The notes below the pieces were generated by a model. It had not been told where the DNA came from and did not search any database. It worked only from the letters and a program-made list of their open reading frames with translations. Positions 22,378-32,065 of a stretch of 64,000 nucleotides of DNA are shown here, in pieces. A program made the translations under genes and the position numbers. This DNA comes from Kingdonia uniflora (taxonomy: Eukaryota > Streptophyta > Magnoliopsida > Ranunculales > Circaeasteraceae). How positions within the stretch are numbered: position 1 is the stretch's first letter; each line of letters begins with the position of its first letter. Location: the NCBI GenBank assembly GCA_014058105.1, contig JACGCM010002205.1, positions 4,836,001 to 4,900,000 of the forward strand, given 5' to 3'.

Positions 22378-23085
22378 GTGGCTACAAGAATGTACATGAT
22401 CAAAGCAAAAGTGTCAACACAATCTAATTTTGGTGAACAACTCTCAGTACAAGTGCTACAGATCACAAGGATGGCAGTTAAAGCAAGAATAGACAGGATA
22501 ATTAGATGGAATGCACCATCTCCAGGATGGTTCAAATTAAACTGTGATGGTTCAACCTTAAGCTCAGGCTTATGTGGAGCTGCAGGAATCATAAGAAATT
22601 CTCAAGGGATGGTGGGGTACAGTATAGCATTGGGCAATGGTACTAGCACAGCAGCTGAACCATATGGGCTCCTGCATGGACTCATACTTTGTAAACAACA
22701 CCAATGGTCACCACTAAAATTTGAAATGAACTCTAAAGTCATTATAAACTGGTACAAACAACACAAACTCGGACCTAGCAAGTATGGAGTTGTATGGCAA
22801 CAAATTCTATATTTATGGCAAGAACTGCAAATCAACATTGGTCACACATATAGAGAAGGGAATAGCTCTGCTGATGGTTTTTCCACACTGGGTAGTGCAC
22901 AACAAACACAATTACTCTGAACCATTATATCACTGCAAAGGCAGATTAGAGCCTCTAACTTTCTAGAAAAGTTAGAGATTACAGTTGTTAGACACTAATG
23001 TATTTATTCATTGGGCCAACCCGATTTCCTCCCTTGTATCTTTAGATTGCATGAATAAATAAAACCCCTAGTTGCATAAAAAAAT
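22378..23085 (+). pseudogene. LINE RNase H (RVT_3-type) fragment with 3' tail
   Basis: A 180-codon open frame shows the plant L1-type RNase H: FKLNCDGSTL (first catalytic Asp), GLCGAAGIIRNSQGM, AAEPYGLLHGL (catalytic Glu), KFEMNSKVIINW (the usual Asp of D-S-K is Asn) and YREGNSSADGFS (last Asp). About 165 bp after the stop an A-run (aaaaaaa near 23,080) suggests the 3' end of the retroelement. It is truncated on the left before any reverse transcriptase. The Asp-to-Asn change would probably inactivate the nuclease. It lies on the opposite strand to the captured exons, so it is either a separate LINE insertion or part of the cargo. Confidence 0.75.
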
Positions 23086-23563
23086 AGCAATGTATTGGAT
23101 CTATCGATATTAACCTACTTCAATATCAGCTTACTTCAATATTAGTTGTTTCACTTTTGTATTTTCATTTACATCCATGTATAAACTTTTGTGAATCTTG
23201 TGTTAGTTTCATTATTTTTGCTCTATTAATGAGATGCTCTAAGCATGATATACTAGATTTCAAAACTATAATCTTTTTTGAATTTAGAGACTTGAGTTTT
23301 GACACATTGTGGGAACATAAAATCCGACATGACTGCCACCAAACTCAAGTTTCGAGTCATTGTAGGAGATGGTTTAATATCTTGGAACTCAAGTACGAGA
23401 CCGAAGGAAAAAAAACCACCAATTCCAGGCACTAGCACTGCTAGAGCGATGTTGCCAATATAAAACCAAGAGACCAAGAGAAACTAAATGATGTTACCAA
23501 TAGAATAACCAGAGAAGATTTGACATAAGAGCAAGGCAAAAGGCTGGAAGTAATAGGTTTTAC

Positions 23564-23731
23564 CTCAAAACTAAGAAGAGAAGTAGTAGGAGTGTAATGA
23601 TCCACCGCATGTTTATCCTTGTCAACGAGAAATTTGGCGAAGTTCCACTTGTTGTTGTCCCCAAATAAACTACATTTACTTGACTTCAAGAACTTGTGCA
23701 GTAAAGCCAAATTATCTCCATTAACGTCAAC
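23564..23731 (-). pseudogene. Captured glutathione peroxidase exon
   Basis: A minus-strand exon of exactly 56 codons is bounded by a TTTAG acceptor and a GTAAAA donor and has no stop. It reads [19 protein letters not shown], then [18 protein letters not shown] and [11 protein letters not shown]. This matches the penultimate exon of plant phospholipid-hydroperoxide-type glutathione peroxidases, including the conserved W-N-F-x-K-F-L-V-D core with the catalytic-region Trp. The selenocysteine-equivalent Cys lies in an earlier exon that is not present. Substitutions at usually conserved positions (SSKC for SSKG, LLSFE for PLSIE) suggest decay. Neighbouring DNA (23,441-23,560) may be the captured intron. 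Confidence 0.8.
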
Positions 23732-24448
23732 CTAAAGTCCAAGATTACCATGAAAGAAGACTAAACCAAAAATGCAAAGTAGAGAGTATCTCTAGCGCAT
23801 AATTTTTAGATTAAGATTTATTTTTCTTTGCTTAATTATCACAAGAAACTTATTGAAGAAGACTCTTAAGGTTAATAAAATCCCTAGGTTGTAATATTTT
23901 CCCATTTTCAGTATACAGCCATAGATCTCTGCCTAACCTCAGCTTTACTCCCCAAAAATGGCAATGCTCATTCTATGTTTGGTTATGGTGGGGTTGGGGA
24001 GTAAATATATTATAGCACTTGGTGAGTAGGAGTCTCAAGCAGTAAGTGGAACGCCTAAGGCAGGCGCTACCACTTATAAATGGAACATATAGGCAAGTGC
24101 CAAAAGCTAGAATTACGCTAGGTGTACAGACTCTTAGATAAACTTAACACTTTTGCTGGCCTTTTTCAAAGTGTTACAGGATTGGATAGCTCTATTACTC
24201 AAGATGCTCAATGTAATGCCCATTAGAAGGAATTTGTTCAACAAGATTTACTTTATCAAATGGAGTACTCGGCTTTGAAACGGGTACAAGCAAACTCTAA
24301 AATCTGCCCGTTAGTATTTCAGGGAAACTGATTGTAAGGGAAAGCCAGTATTTCTTGACCTGAACACCACAGCAAACAAAATCAACATATTTCATTAATA
24401 ATCGCATAGCTAATAGAAAATATCAAATCAAGAAAAATAAAGAATTAC

Positions 24449-24812
24449 CATTATCGATGTTTTCTGTTGATGACAACCCATTTACCCGGTAGAAACTATC
24501 CTCATCGGCTTTTGAATCAACTTCTCCTTCAAATGATTCAGGGTCATGTTCCTTTTCGGGCAATAAGTTGTTCTCACCAATCTTGCAACTCTCCCACATC
24601 TCAGCCTCCCCCTAAATTGATTGGCATACATCTTTGGGATTTTCATTTCCACTCTCCGAAGGGAGTTCTGTGTTTCTTGATATCTCATCAACTTGTTGAG
24701 ATGGAAGAATTTCCACTTTGGGTTTCTCCTCTTCTCCTCCATCCCCATTCTCCGCTAAAAATTCTACCACCTTTGGAAGCAAATCATAATCTTTTTCAAC
24801 AATCAATAACTC
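24449..24812 (-). pseudogene. Captured WEB-family-like exon (second piece)
   Basis: The minus-strand reading gives IVEKDYDLLPKVVEFLAENG, then KVEILPSQQVDEISRNTELP and a Glu/Ser-rich tail (MWESCKIGENN, ESFEGEVDSKAD, VNGLSSTENIDN) ending at a GTAATT donor at 24,448. From memory the D-Y-D-L-L-P-K-V-V-E-F segment and acidic tail resemble plant WEB-family (chloroplast-movement type coiled-coil) proteins. The piece is interrupted by a stop near 24,612. It follows, on the same strand and in the right order, the piece at 24,869-25,115. Identification is moderate and based on recall only. Confidence 0.55.
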
Positions 24813-24868
24813 TTATCAAAATTAACAAAATTATAGACCACAAATCACAAATGTTTTATTAAACTTAC

Positions 24869-25115
24869 ATCGGGTGTAGTCGTACTCGTGACCCGGGAGG
24901 ATTTTCGATCAACGGCAAGCTTAAACTCCACCGATCTCGGCGACCGATCAATTGAAAGACGTGAATTTGGCTATGGCGAAGGCGAACTAGGATCTGATTT
25001 AGTTACTCCCCTACTAAATTTACTAACCCTTGAGGTTGGGGTTGCTGGGGCTTTGTTCACACCATTGTTTGATGATTCAGATAAACCAAATCTGCTTAAG
25101 ATCCAAAAATCATAA
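24869..25115 (-). pseudogene. Captured WEB-family-like first exon
   Basis: Reading from about 25,115: RFGLSESSNNGVNKAPATPT, then SRVSKFSRGVTKSDPSSPSP, a stop, then SRLSIDRSPRSVEFKLAVDR and a GTAAGT donor at 24,868. The pattern S-R-L-S-x-D-R-S-P-R-S after P-A-T-P-x-x-R-V-S-K is what I remember at the N-terminus of WEB-family proteins. Upstream, 25,130-25,400 looks like a 5' UTR with a TATA-like box (tatataaaac on minus near 25,407), so promoter and leader may also have been captured. The internal stop shows that no full product is made. Confidence 0.55.
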
Positions 25116-25672
25116 TTACATCAACAAATTGCTATAAATAAACAATGCCACTAAAACCCAATCACACAAATCAACAAAAAATAGATTAAAACTCCAAAAA
25201 GGTAACAACTTTAATGAACCCTATCTTCCCCAATCTAATCTAAATCCAAACCCAGATCAAATTAATATCTTTACATTAGAAACTAATCGTCGGTGATTTC
25301 TCAAGCAATTTGGTACTGTGAGAGCCAACTTAGAGAAATTGAAACCCTATAATTTCAAGTAGAGACTAGAGAGTTAATCTCTGTAGAAAGAAAGAAGCGA
25401 GTTTTATATATAACTAAACTTTTTTAACTCGTATTTTACAAAGACCCAAATTAAGTCACTGGAGGAAAAAGTGGCATAAATATGAGGGGTTCACTAGTAA
25501 AGTCAGTTTTAGAACGATGTTAAATATCTTTAATGTCGTTGGCTGAAAAAATGACGTTATAAGCGGAACAGGTAGGCCAACTTACGGGAATAAAATGTAA
25601 AATAAGATCTATAATGTCATTTTTCAAAAAATTGACGTTATTTAGGTGACGTAAAAGACCATATTTGTTGTA

Positions 25673-26200
25673 ACTATTAGTTTCCGGCTGTAATTGCTCG
25701 ATAAAGGCAGAAATGAGGGCAGAGTTATAATAATTATAGGATATGGCCCCAATCCTATGCAAACCCTTCAACTTTACAAAATCTTGGACCACTTGTGGTT
25801 CCTTTGTAAGGTTCCGCATAGACTGGTGATGGTGAACACGAATGGGAAGCTTCTCCTGAACAATAATAGTGATTACGTCAACAAAATATAACTATCAATA
25901 ATAGGAATAACATAACATAATTAAACAAGGGATTCCATTAAACAATATATTTGCCCTAGCGCGATCGACCTCGCTCTATGGAACCTGAAGCTCCTCAGTA
26001 GGCTTTTATCACTAGGGCCTACATTATCGTTGCTTGTAGCCCCCTCGCCTTTAGAATACCACCCAACAATAGGAATATTCACAACAAAATTAGGGAAAAC
26101 ATTTGGTTGAGCTCCCAAAGCAGCTTTAGTAAACTCAGTCTCAAATTCTAAACCTTGGGGAATATTCACACCTTGGGCAGACTCAGTTGGAGGTAGTGCT
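25673..26200 (-). pseudogene. PMD block 1 and N-terminal exon (element B)
   Basis: At 25,819-25,673 the reading LHRIGAISYNYYNSALISAF then IEQLQPETNS matches the PMD start (compare LWRLGEIVYDHYNRSLITAF of element A) and stops abruptly at the inserted element. Upstream, 26,169-25,921 is an open exon containing IPIVGWYSKGEGATSNDN and a basic FRFHRARSI stretch. Its function is unknown; it corresponds by position to the charged N-terminal part of the element A protein. Confidence 0.75.
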
Positions 26201-26395
26201 TCACTATCACCCTCATTGGCACTGTCAACAGTGTTTAGAGGAACGACTGTGCTTGGGTTAATAGTATTTCTCTTTCTCTCATTCTCTGACCAACTCTCTT
26301 TTTATTCTATTGGAAGTGGTTGGAGACACTTTCTCATTCATTGTGTACCTGTATATAATTTATTACTCAAATGATCAGTATAATTGCACTTGGTA

Positions 26396-26815
26396 ATTAT
26401 CGAATTCGACAATATTATGTAAACATAAGTCTAATTGTAATTGGTAAATTGTCAAATTCGACAATACTCCATTTCAATAACTACAAGTTAAATATAACTA
26501 TTATCGAATTTGACAATTTAGACTTATAAACAAGTATAATAAAAAAGTAAAATGAACCAGGGGAATTCTATAATTGTCGAATTCGACAATATTATAAAAC
26601 CATAACAATAATTATACTGCTAAATTATCGAATTCGACAATCCTAAATGTTAATTACTCAATTTTACTTTAATATTCTCAATTTTGACAATTCTTCAATG
26701 TACTTTGAGTTATTTAGGTCAAATATTTACGAATTCGACAATCCTAGATGTTAATAACTCAAATTTAAAGTATAATTTTAGCAATTTAAGTTAAATATTG
26801 ACGAATTCGACAATA
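26396..26815. repeat. Palindrome cluster 6 (eight units)
   Basis: Units begin at 26,396, 26,448, 26,500, 26,573, 26,624, 26,674, 26,725 and 26,797. Spacing is 52, 52, 73, 51, 50, 51 and 72 bp; the 72-73-bp steps look like a 51-bp step plus a 21-bp insertion. The copy at 26,573 is perfect. The cluster sits between the PMD gene start and the right TIR, mirroring cluster 1 at the other end. Confidence 0.9.
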
Positions 26816-27249
26816 TTAAACAGTTTCAATACCAAATTGCATTACACAAAGGGGTAGACGAAGAATAGATAACAATTTCTAATGATAATGTGATGATTTA
26901 CCTTGAAGTAGATAACAACCTCCACTATCAATTCCCAAGCTCTACTACTCCAAAATGAATAGACAATGTCTTTGAAGGGTTGAATTCAATTCTTTCTCTG
27001 AACTGACAAATGGAAGAACAAAGATCCTCATAAAGAAAAGGACAGTCTTTAATGGCAAGATAGTGAGAGAGAGAGAGAGTGAGGGAAAGAGATACTCAAA
27101 CTGTTCGTGAGAGTAAAAGAGACAGAGTGACAAAGTGAGTGAGTGGAACTGTTCACGAGAGTGATAAAGATGTTTAGAGGGAAATTTGGTTTATTTAGAG
27201 AGAGTGGGAGAGACAATATTAAATGTGAGTGACGGATGGTTTGAAAAGA

Positions 27250-27411
27250 GAGAGGGAAATGTCTTCCAGCTAGAGAGAGTGGGGCAAGTAGGACTCAATA
27301 TTTTTCCACCCCATTTCTTTTATAGGAAATCACCAAATTTTGAGAACCACTCATCTCTATTAGATGAGTGGTTGTGGTTGAGTGAAACTTGAGTGTTTGA
27401 GACTTGAGTGT
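27250..27411 (-). repeat. Right terminal inverted repeat of element B
   Basis: Reverse complement of the left terminal repeat with small substitutions and indels. It is followed directly by gtatatatacc. Internal to it is a GA-rich stretch (27,060-27,240) with GAGAGA repeats, mirrored by the CT-rich stretch inside the left repeat. Confidence 0.9.
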
Positions 27412-27710
27412 GTATATATACCAAGAAAAATGGATCGATACAAACAAGAACAAGAACAATAATAGAAGAACAATCTAACCTATAGTATGACCTTTCGGTC
27501 CCTCTAAGGCACTTAGATACCCTTAGGGGTATGTGTGCAGATTGTGAATACTTAACAAGAACAAGATAAACTAACTTTTATTTATTATGAAATATTTACA
27601 GAGGAATGGCTGACACAAATGATAGAAGAGACATTTACAGAGGAGTTCTAGGGGAGAGAAGATAAACTTGAAAGAAAAAAAAACTTGCTTACAAATGGGC
27701 ACTTAAACCC

Positions 27711-27718
27711 CTTTTATA
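27711..27718 (-). promoter_or_regulatory. TATA-like box of the endogenous pararetrovirus
   Basis: The minus strand reads TATAAAAGGGG in the region between the C-terminal coding part and the left end of the pararetrovirus, where caulimovirids keep their transcript promoter. Activity is unknown. Confidence 0.45.
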
Positions 27719-28199
27719 CTAGTGGCGGATTCCAAAGCGTTGGAGTCCAGATTTAGTGTCATCCACATGTAGTCTCGAGTGTGGTTAGAGTTGTCTAGTG
27801 GAAGACCAAATTCTATCTTTCTTTGATCTTATCTTCTACTTTGTTTCAAATATCTTATGCTTTAATCATTTACTTTAAATAAAGTAAAGATTATCTTATA
27901 CTTTTGTCTTCATGCGTTGGCACTTTTGGCTTCGTGCGTCGACAGACAAAATCATTTCTGTTTTTGATTTTAAAACAAAATTATTTTTCTTTTGATTTAA
28001 AAGATGTTTTTGCTTTTATCTTTATGCGTCGACACTTGTCCACCAAATACTAAGTTTCTTTAGCTTTCCCTTTCGTTGTTGCCTTGATCTTCTGTTCTTA
28101 GACATCAATCATGGCATCCCAATAATCTTCTATAATGGCGTCTGAAGATTTTAAAGATGCCATATCGTCATCCTCATAAGGGTCTTGACCCTCTCCTGC

Positions 28200-28900
28200 T
28201 AGGCAGTATTGTTGGCCCTGGCATCAACTACCTTCTTGAGTGTTAGATGCATGTGGTGAGGCCTGCGTGGTGGCTTCCACAAATTATTATTTCAAAGTCT
28301 GCATGCCTTTGACTTGTTATTCTTCGGATGATAAATTGGGATATCGGTCCTTAATGGATTTCATTAATAGTTGGAAAACATTTGTGAAAGAGACTAAATT
28401 TTCTATACTTTATGTTTCTCTGCTTTAGAAGATAAAACATATTCTTTGGTCATTTTGTTGATTAATTCAACAACTCTTTCAGTTTCTTACCCATCCCACC
28501 ATCTATAGAAGATGGCTCTTTGTAGAATGGGTAGTTTTAGGTCATCAAAGCAAAGTTCAAGATCCCATTTCCAAATCCATGTGATATGAAATTCTATTAA
28601 ATATTATAGGGTATTTCTTCCGATAGGTGGATTTTGTACAGTTTTTCCCTTAAGCTTCGGGTGAAATTCGTACCATATGGTAAATGGTTTTTGAATGGAT
28701 TTTGGTAAAATATCAAAGTCGAGTTTAAATTTTTTCCACCAATGAAGGAACCAAGTGGGGAAACCTGATCCCTTGATGATGTCCAGATTAATGTAGAAAA
28801 GCCAAGTATGTTTTTTGATTGGATTTTGATAATAAAATGTATAGTGCCAGGCTTGAATATAATCTCAATAATTATATTATTGGCAATTTAGTTTAAGAGA
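28200..28900 (-). pseudogene. Pararetroviral region downstream of RNase H
   Basis: Translated pieces on minus (for example FPTWFLHWWKKFKLDFDILP near 28,760-28,700, and Trp-rich blocks after it) look like conserved protein with several frameshifts. By position it lies after RNase H and before the promoter. I recall similar Trp-rich pieces in petuvirus-like polyproteins but cannot name a function; a transactivator-like protein is the alternative. Confidence 0.45.
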
Positions 28901-29289
28901 TCAAGATTTGTTAGGATCAAATCCCTATTCAGATATGTATAACCCGTGTAATATAATATTTGAAGTGTGTTATAGGGCTTTTTTGAGATATATCGATAAA
29001 GACTGTCTTGAACCATATAATTTCTGACTAGCAAAATATCGCTCTTTGAGACCCTAAGCATCTTGATTGAGCTTAAGATCATCAAAAGAAAGGGTTAAGA
29101 TACTTTCCTTAACCAATATTTTCTGTTGATAGATGATTTTTCAGTTTAAGGGCATCTTTAGCAGTTTTCTTTGGTTCCTACTTGGGGATATCCTTAGAAG
29201 TTTTCTTCAAGTCCTTTTTTCTTCAGTTTTGACTCTAGCCTTGATCAGGAGGTTGGATGTTCAGTTTTATCCTGTAAAAATTCTCTGGT

Positions 29290-30560
29290 TAGAAAATCAG
29301 GAAAAAAGTTCTAATTACCTTTAATATACTCGATGAAGAAATCAAAGGCAGATAATTCAGATTGCCATCTAGCAAATATCTGTTTAGACACAAGATTTTT
29401 TACATCTTTCTGTAAGATGTCTTTAGTAGAACTGCAATCAATACGCAGTAAAAAGGGTTGGTTTAACAAATCATCCTAAAATTTTGAAATGCATTTGACA
29501 ATAGAAAGCATTTCTTTTTTAATTGTATAATAATTCTTCTGAGCAGTTTTCCACTTTCCTGATGTGAAACGAAGTAATTCTTTTTCTTATGAAGAAGGAC
29601 TGCTTTGTTTTAATATACCTCCAAAACCTAAGTCAGATGAATTTGTTTCAACAATATTTCGCATTAAAGATTGACAAGACCTAAATATGGGTGATGTTTA
29701 ACTCTTAATTTGATTCTTTGAACAACTTTGGTGTATTTAGAGGTCCAGGGGGTAGAATTCTTTGTAAGTCTAGTATATAAAATAGCACTATCCTGGGCCA
29801 TGTTTTGATAGTAGTCTGTAATGTAATTGAGACTACCAAGGAATCTTTGTAATTGAGTTTTCTCTTTATTTTCATTTGGAAATTTTGAGGCAAACTCAAT
29901 ACTCATGTTAATAGGAACAATTTGTCCTTTAGTAATGTTATGTTCTAAAAATCTAACTATTAATTGGAATAGTTTTATTTTAGGAGCAGAAACAACCAGA
30001 CCATTTCTACAAATAACATCCTTAAGGATCTTTAGATGTCTAAAGTGTTGATCAATAGAATTAGAAAATAAAAGGATGTTATCAATATAGACAATATAGA
30101 AGTCTGAATAAGGAACGAAAATATCATTCATAATATTCTAAAATTTAGATAGAGCATTTTTTAATCTATAAGGCATGATATTCCATTTATAGTGACCAAA
30201 TGGAAGTGTAAATGCAATTTTATATTTATCTTTCTCGGTAATTTGAATTTGCCAATATAATGATTTTAAGTCAAATTTAGAGAAGATAATCGCATTATAA
30301 AGACGATTTAAAAGGTCTTTTTTATTTGGAATTAGATAACGAATTCATTTAAGGGAGTCGAGAGGTTTATAATTGACAACAAGCCTAGGAACACCTCGTT
30401 CCTCTTCAGTATTCTTGTTAACATTGAAGGTTGTACAACTCTAAAGAGAGTAGCTCTTTCAGATAAAGCTTTCCTAAATCTCCTTTTTACAGAGTTTAAG
30501 ATATTAAAATTTCATCTGGCTAAGCCCAGCCTTAGTAAGAATTTGGGTTTTCTCATCAAA
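29290..30560 (-). pseudogene. Pararetroviral reverse transcriptase and RNase H
   Basis: The best piece, 30,131-29,664, has the catalytic core as YIDNILLFS. The family has Y-I-D-D, so the second Asp is Asn. It is followed by SIDQHFRHLKIL and QLQRFLGSLNYITDYY, typical of caulimovirids. Upstream, YKWNIMPYRLKNALS (about 30,190) is the preceding motif, and palm/finger blocks extend to about 30,560 in broken frames. Downstream, 29,640-29,300 gives RNase H motifs (KELLRFTSGKWKTAQKNYYT and IDCSSTKDILQ). Several frameshifts and the mutated active site make it inactive. Confidence 0.85.
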
Positions 30561-30769
30561 ATCCAGTTTATAGGGTAAGGAAATAACATGTTGCTTTCGT
30601 TCCTAAAAAGTGTTAAGAATATCGCTATAGACCTCAGTAATGAATTGTTTTTCAATTTCATTAATTCTGATCTTCATCTCAGAGGATAGAAGTTTGTGAG
30701 AAATGTCCATGATTTGGAATTCTTCTTTGAGAAAATTCAGATGGTTTTCCTTAAAGCCAAGCATGGTTT

Positions 30770-31135
30770 TTAGTTCATTAATGATCCTAGTTTCAGGATC
30801 TCTAATGAATTTAAAATAATTTCTTGACCTTGAAATTTTAAAAATATCCTTTTTTGATTAATCTTATGTAGGGGCATAAGAAGATTTAGAAATTGGGTAC
30901 CAAGTATGACTTGCTGTTGTAGATTTCGGACTAAAAGAAAGGTAGATGGAATACATGTACCTTTATTGCAAGTAAAAATGTCAGAAAGTTTGTACTGGAT
31001 ATTAATCCTGTTACCACTAGCTAAGGTAAGAGATTGAACTATTTTAAAAGAATACTTGGTAGGAACCAAGACTTCTTGAATACAGTTCAAGTCGGCTCCA
31101 CTATCTACTAGGGTTATGACATTTTTAGTGGTATA
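30770..31135 (-). pseudogene. Pararetroviral aspartic protease
   Basis: The block VITLVDSGADLNCIQE (about 31,126-31,079) holds the retropepsin active site D-S-G-A. It is followed by a beta-rich stretch and LQQQVILGTQFLNLL, equivalent to the family's I-L-G-x-x-F-L strand. The domain is open for 106 codons after the active site, better preserved than its neighbours. Confidence 0.75.
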
Positions 31136-31330
31136 TTCAATTTTTATTATAAGGGTAACTTTGATATACCATTTCTGAGAAGTAATTTTTTGGAGAAGAT
31201 TAAGATAGGGGTTATTTTTCTTCGCAAGGGTTTCATCATTAGATTCACTAGTTTAAATCTTGTGCTTATCCTTTTGATAGAACTGCAGATGATTAATTTT
31301 ATCATCCTGTGCCTGAATAGAGATTTTTAA

Positions 31331-31570
31331 TTATTTAATTTCAGATTTCAATGTATTAATTTCCTTACGAAGGTTCGGGATAGTGATAGGTTTATCACTT
31401 TCCATGCATTTTAGGACATTTTGGAAATTATAGTACCTGTTTGGTACTTCCAGCGGTTCTGGTTCTATTTTAGGCTTCGAGCTATCTTGAATCATCTGTT
31501 GGAGATAAATACTTCCAAATTTAGCTCGCTTATGGGTCAAATTTTTTATCCACAATAGATAAAATCTCAC
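31331..31570 (-). pseudogene. Pararetroviral coiled-coil-like segment
   Basis: An open stretch of 79 codons between the CCHC knuckle and the protease. It ends in a charged Lys/Glu/Leu-rich helix (PNLRKEINTLKSEIK). By position it is a linker of the polyprotein; no enzymatic motif is visible. Confidence 0.4.
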
Positions 31571-31807
31571 TTTGATTATTAACCAGAGTATTAATATTTA
31601 AGCCATTCATTTCAATAATGGTTTTCCAGTAATCCTGAGGATTGGATTCTGAACACGTGTTGCAAGGAGTTCATTCTTTAGAGGAAGAGGAGTCACTTTG
31701 GTTGATTTCATTGACTTCCTCGTTGTTATCAGAAGAACTTTCTTCAGAGTGGTGTTAAGTAATAGTTTACTTAACTAAAGTTTTAGTCCCTCATCCAGTT
31801 GAAGTTC

Positions 31808-32065
31808 TTACAACTTCCTTTTAGTGGAACACTTGTTTGCCCAGTGCCCAATTTTATCACACTTGTAACAAGTGCGGGTTTTATATTTGTTTGAAGAGCT
31901 GGCATGAGATTTATCTCTAATATATATTTTTCTCTTTCTATGTTTTTGGTAATAAGAATCATCTAGATCTTTATATCTCTTCTTACTTCTTTTTATGAAG
32001 TGAAAAGAATGTTTTGCACTCTTCCTGTGTTTCTTAGGATAAGTGACAAGAAGGTCATAAACCAA
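31808..32065 (-). pseudogene. Pararetroviral coat-protein C-terminus with CCHC zinc knuckle
   Basis: A basic Lys/Arg/His-rich stretch is followed by the knuckle CYKCDKIGHWANKC (C-x2-C-x4-H-x4-C), the RNA-binding signature of caulimovirid coat proteins, then a short basic tail. The rest of the coat protein (about 33,000-32,100) is frameshifted. The order basic arm plus knuckle upstream of the protease is diagnostic. Confidence 0.8.

Larger units (their letters stand above)
21411..25672. mobile_element. CACTA-like (Pack-type) element carrying gene fragments, nested in the PMD
   Basis: The ends are inverted copies: TACAACAAATAAGGGTTTTC at 21,411 and, on the minus strand, TACAACAAATATGGTCTTTT from 25,672, both continuing into ACGTCAC. 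Subterminal ACGTCAC/GTGACGT motifs recur at both ends (for example 21,431-21,540 and 25,540-25,655), as in En/Spm-CACTA elements, whose ends typically read CACTACAA. The first CAC is not conserved here and a 3-bp target duplication is not evident. No transposase is present. The cargo consists of WEB-like exons, a glutathione-peroxidase-like exon and a LINE RNase H fragment. It splits the PMD of element B between Glu-Thr-Asn-Ser and Tyr-Phe-Lys-Trp, so it is younger than element B. Confidence 0.75.
16474..26341 (-). pseudogene. PMD - coiled-coil - OTU-like gene of element B, split by a CACTA-like insertion
   Basis: Read leftwards from a candidate ATG at 26,341: an N-terminal exon (to about 25,921), PMD block 1 (25,819-25,673), the inserted element (25,672-21,411), then PMD blocks 2-4 (21,410-19,890). 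Short coiled-coil exons follow (19,600-17,650), and finally a 304-codon OTU-like ORF (17,388-16,474). The domain order equals that of element A. Some exons are open, others contain stops (for example TAG at about 20,730 in the HCTC-KWDV stretch). Introns hold palindrome clusters 3-5. The 4.26-kb insertion and the stops make an intact product impossible from this copy, though the OTU part alone is open. Confidence 0.75.
13469..27411. mobile_element. Mutator-like element B, 13.9 kb, with long terminal inverted repeats
   Basis: The two ends are inverted copies of each other for about 160 bp (ACACTCAAGTCTCAAACACT... at 13,469; the same on the minus strand from 27,411). Inside are a 100-codon ORF, a FAR1 DNA-binding remnant, and a convergent PMD/coiled-coil/OTU-like gene, plus six clusters of a palindromic repeat. 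The MULE class is inferred from long TIRs and FAR1-type DNA-binding domain; no transposase core remains, so the copy is non-autonomous. A 9-bp match gtatatata (13,440-13,448 and 27,412-27,420) has the right length for a MULE target duplication. It leaves 20 extra bases on the left and lies in a TA run, so it is weak. A CACTA-like element is nested inside. Confidence 0.8.

Noticed and set aside
22602..22838. Minus-strand Cys/Pro-rich ORF
   Set aside because: It is the antisense shadow of the RNase H fragment, which has clear catalytic motifs.
13460..27420. 9 bp directly flanking the minimal TIRs (gatttagag and gtatatata) as target duplication
   Set aside because: They do not match each other; only the gtatatata pair with a 20-bp offset matches, and that lies in a TA run.
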